A stretch of 64,000 bases of DNA, from the NCBI RefSeq assembly GCF_040024445.1, contig NZ_CP157276.1:1798001-1862000 (forward strand), read 5' to 3'. Below are positions 62,915-64,000 of this stretch, in pieces; position 1 is the first letter of the stretch; the number at the start of each line of letters is the position of its first letter. The notes under the pieces were generated by a model, which saw only the letters and a list, made by a program, of their open reading frames with translations, searched no databases and was not told where the DNA came from. Source of the DNA: Prescottella soli. Its GTDB lineage: Bacteria > Actinomycetota > Actinomycetes > Mycobacteriales > Mycobacteriaceae. The position numbers were made by a program, and so were the translations under genes.

Positions 62915-64000
62915 TCACCGCAACCGGCGCAGGACCAGCGCGGAGCCCAGTCCCAGTGCGGCCGGAATCGTGACGAGGGCGTGCTCGCCGTCGACGCGGC
63001 GGAGGCCGTCGAGGGCGGAGACGAGGAGGTTGCCGCCGGTTGCGCCCAGCGGGTGACCGACGGCGAGCGCGCCGCCGTTCGGATTGACCCGGGACGGGTC
63101 GAGGCCGAGCTCTCGGATCAGCAGCAGCGGGCTGACGGCGAAGGACTCGTTGGCCTCGACGACGTCGAGGTCGCCGGCTCCGATCCCCGCCCGGTGCAGC
63201 GCGTCTCGGGCCGCGTCGACCGGTGCGCTCAGCAGCGGGGAGCGCACGGACCGGTGCGTGACGGCGAGGATCTCCGCGATCGGTTCGCGGCCGCGCAGCC
63301 GGCCGTCCGCGGCGTCTGGGGAGGCGATCACGGCGGCGGAGGCGCCGTCGGCTAGTTGCGGCGCCGTCGCGATCGAATGCAGGCCGCGTTCGGGTTTCGT
63401 CAGCTCCGGCAGCCGTCGGAGCACCCGCTCCCACGCCGGGTCGTCGCCGAACAGGGCCGGCAGCTCCGCGAACTGCTGGGCGGTGGCGTCGGGGCGAGCG
63501 CCCTCGTCGGCCGCGAGGATCACCTCGCCCGACAGGGTCACGGGCACCACCGCGTCCGACGGCGGGGCCGCCGCGGCCCGCCGATGCGACTGCGCCGCGA
63601 ACTCGTCCAGCTGGTCACGGGTGAATCCGAAGGCGGCGGCCGTCGCGTCCGCGGACACCCCGATGGTCACGAATCCGGTGAGCTCGCCCAGGTCGTCGTC
63701 GGTGGCGATGGCGGGGGCGTCGGAGAGCATCGGGACGCGCGACATCGACTCGACACCACCGGCGACGACGATGTCGGCCTGTCCCGCAACGACCTTCGCC
63801 GCCGCGGTGCCGATCGCCTCGATTCCCGAGCAGCACAGCCGCGAGACCACCGCACCGCCGACGGCGTCGGGCCACCCGGCGGACAGCGCGGCGGCGCGGG
63901 CCAGATTGCCGGCCTGCTCCCCCGTGACCGTGCTGATCCCGACGACGACGTCGTCCACGTCCGCGGCGCGCAGGCCGCGCCGCTCGAGGGCGGCCAGAAG
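62915..64000 (-). CDS. Thiolase family acyltransferase (N-terminal part beyond the window)
   Basis: About 361 residues are visible; the reading frame stays open to base 64000, so only a short N-terminus is missing (family about 390-400). The nucleophilic Cys is in SRLCCSGIEAIGTAA, and VVEANESFAVSP and NPNGGALAVGHPLGATG carry the Asn and His of the active site. The C-terminal CxGGGxG loop that normally supplies the second catalytic Cys reads IPAALGLGSA. It may be a ketoacyl-CoA thiolase with altered chemistry. Upstream of the acyl-CoA synthetase. Confidence 0.88.
   Translation of the reverse strand, partial: LLAALERRGLRAADVDDVVVGISTVTGEQAGNLARAAALSAGWPDAVGGAVVSRLCCSGIEAIGTAAAKVVAGQADIVVAGGVESMSRVPMLSDAPAIATDDDLGELTGFVTIGVSADATAAAFGFTRDQLDEFAAQSHRRAAAAPPSDAVVPVTLSGEVILAADEGARPDATAQQFAELPALFGDDPAWERVLRRLPELTKPERGLHSIATAPQLADGASAAVIASPDAADGRLRGREPIAEILAVTHRSVRSPLLSAPVDAARDALHRAGIGAGDLDVVEANESFAVSPLLLIRELGLDPSRVNPNGGALAVGHPLGATGGNLLVSALDGLRRVDGEHALVTIPAALGLGSALVLRRLR

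Overview
The window is chromosomal DNA of a high-GC, mycolate-containing actinobacterium of the Rhodococcus/Nocardia type (Mycobacteriales). The evidence is the uniformly GC-rich third codon positions, frequent GTG/TTG starts, two secreted antigen-85-type mycolyltransferase paralogues, F420/luciferase-like oxidoreductases, a PrrA/PrrB two-component system, and a citA/serC/sepH/small-membrane-protein/SpoU-methyltransferase block that resembles the gltA2-serC-Rv0883c neighbourhood of Mycobacterium. I saw no tRNA, rRNA, CRISPR array, insertion sequence or prophage. Genes are tightly packed, often with 1-8 base stop/start overlaps, and several convergent pairs are separated by strong GC-rich hairpins.

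Left part (1-28.9 kb): the 3' end of ahpF; an unrecognised 458-residue gene; a TetR/ZapE divergon; antigen-85 paralogue 1; a RES-type toxin-antitoxin pair followed by a HEAT-repeat protein; a PadR-controlled DHA2 efflux pump; an aldo/keto reductase, a methyltransferase, an LLM flavin enzyme and an SDR; a four-gene coupled operon (TetR, F420-type LLM enzyme, crotonase, SDR); an ABC-F protein; a copper-chaperone/DyP-peroxidase export operon; an Xre-regulated ABC-2 exporter; a fused carboxyltransferase; a bacterial GPP34 protein; and an AlkD-like protein.

Middle (29-42.4 kb): propionyl-CoA synthetase; an operon of an AurF-like diiron oxygenase and a ferredoxin-fused ferredoxin-NADP reductase; a divergent ECF sigma factor with its CU044_5270-type partner; an AT-richer 660-base intergenic stretch preceding a TTG-started unknown gene; an Old-Yellow-Enzyme-type reductase; a DUF1254/DUF1214 protein; a photolyase/GntR pair; and an FAH-family hydrolase.

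Right part (42.4-64 kb): a MarR regulator; prrA-prrB followed by a large MprF-like membrane protein; antigen-85 paralogue 2; a deazaflavin (Ddn) family protein; a tandem FKBP; citrate synthase gltA; a pdxH-MFS-PfkB operon; a second citrate synthase with a long leader; serC; sepH and its neighbours; a TetR/membrane-protein divergon with two matching operators; and an acyl-CoA synthetase/thiolase pair cut by the window end.

The most interesting signals are the AurF-like oxygenase/reductase operon beside its own ECF sigma locus, including a 14-base promoter-region motif shared with the DUF1254 gene; the ECuC/DtpA-like copper-peroxidase locus; the RES toxin pair next to a solenoid protein; the structured citA leader; and enzymes with altered catalytic residues (a crotonase and a thiolase).
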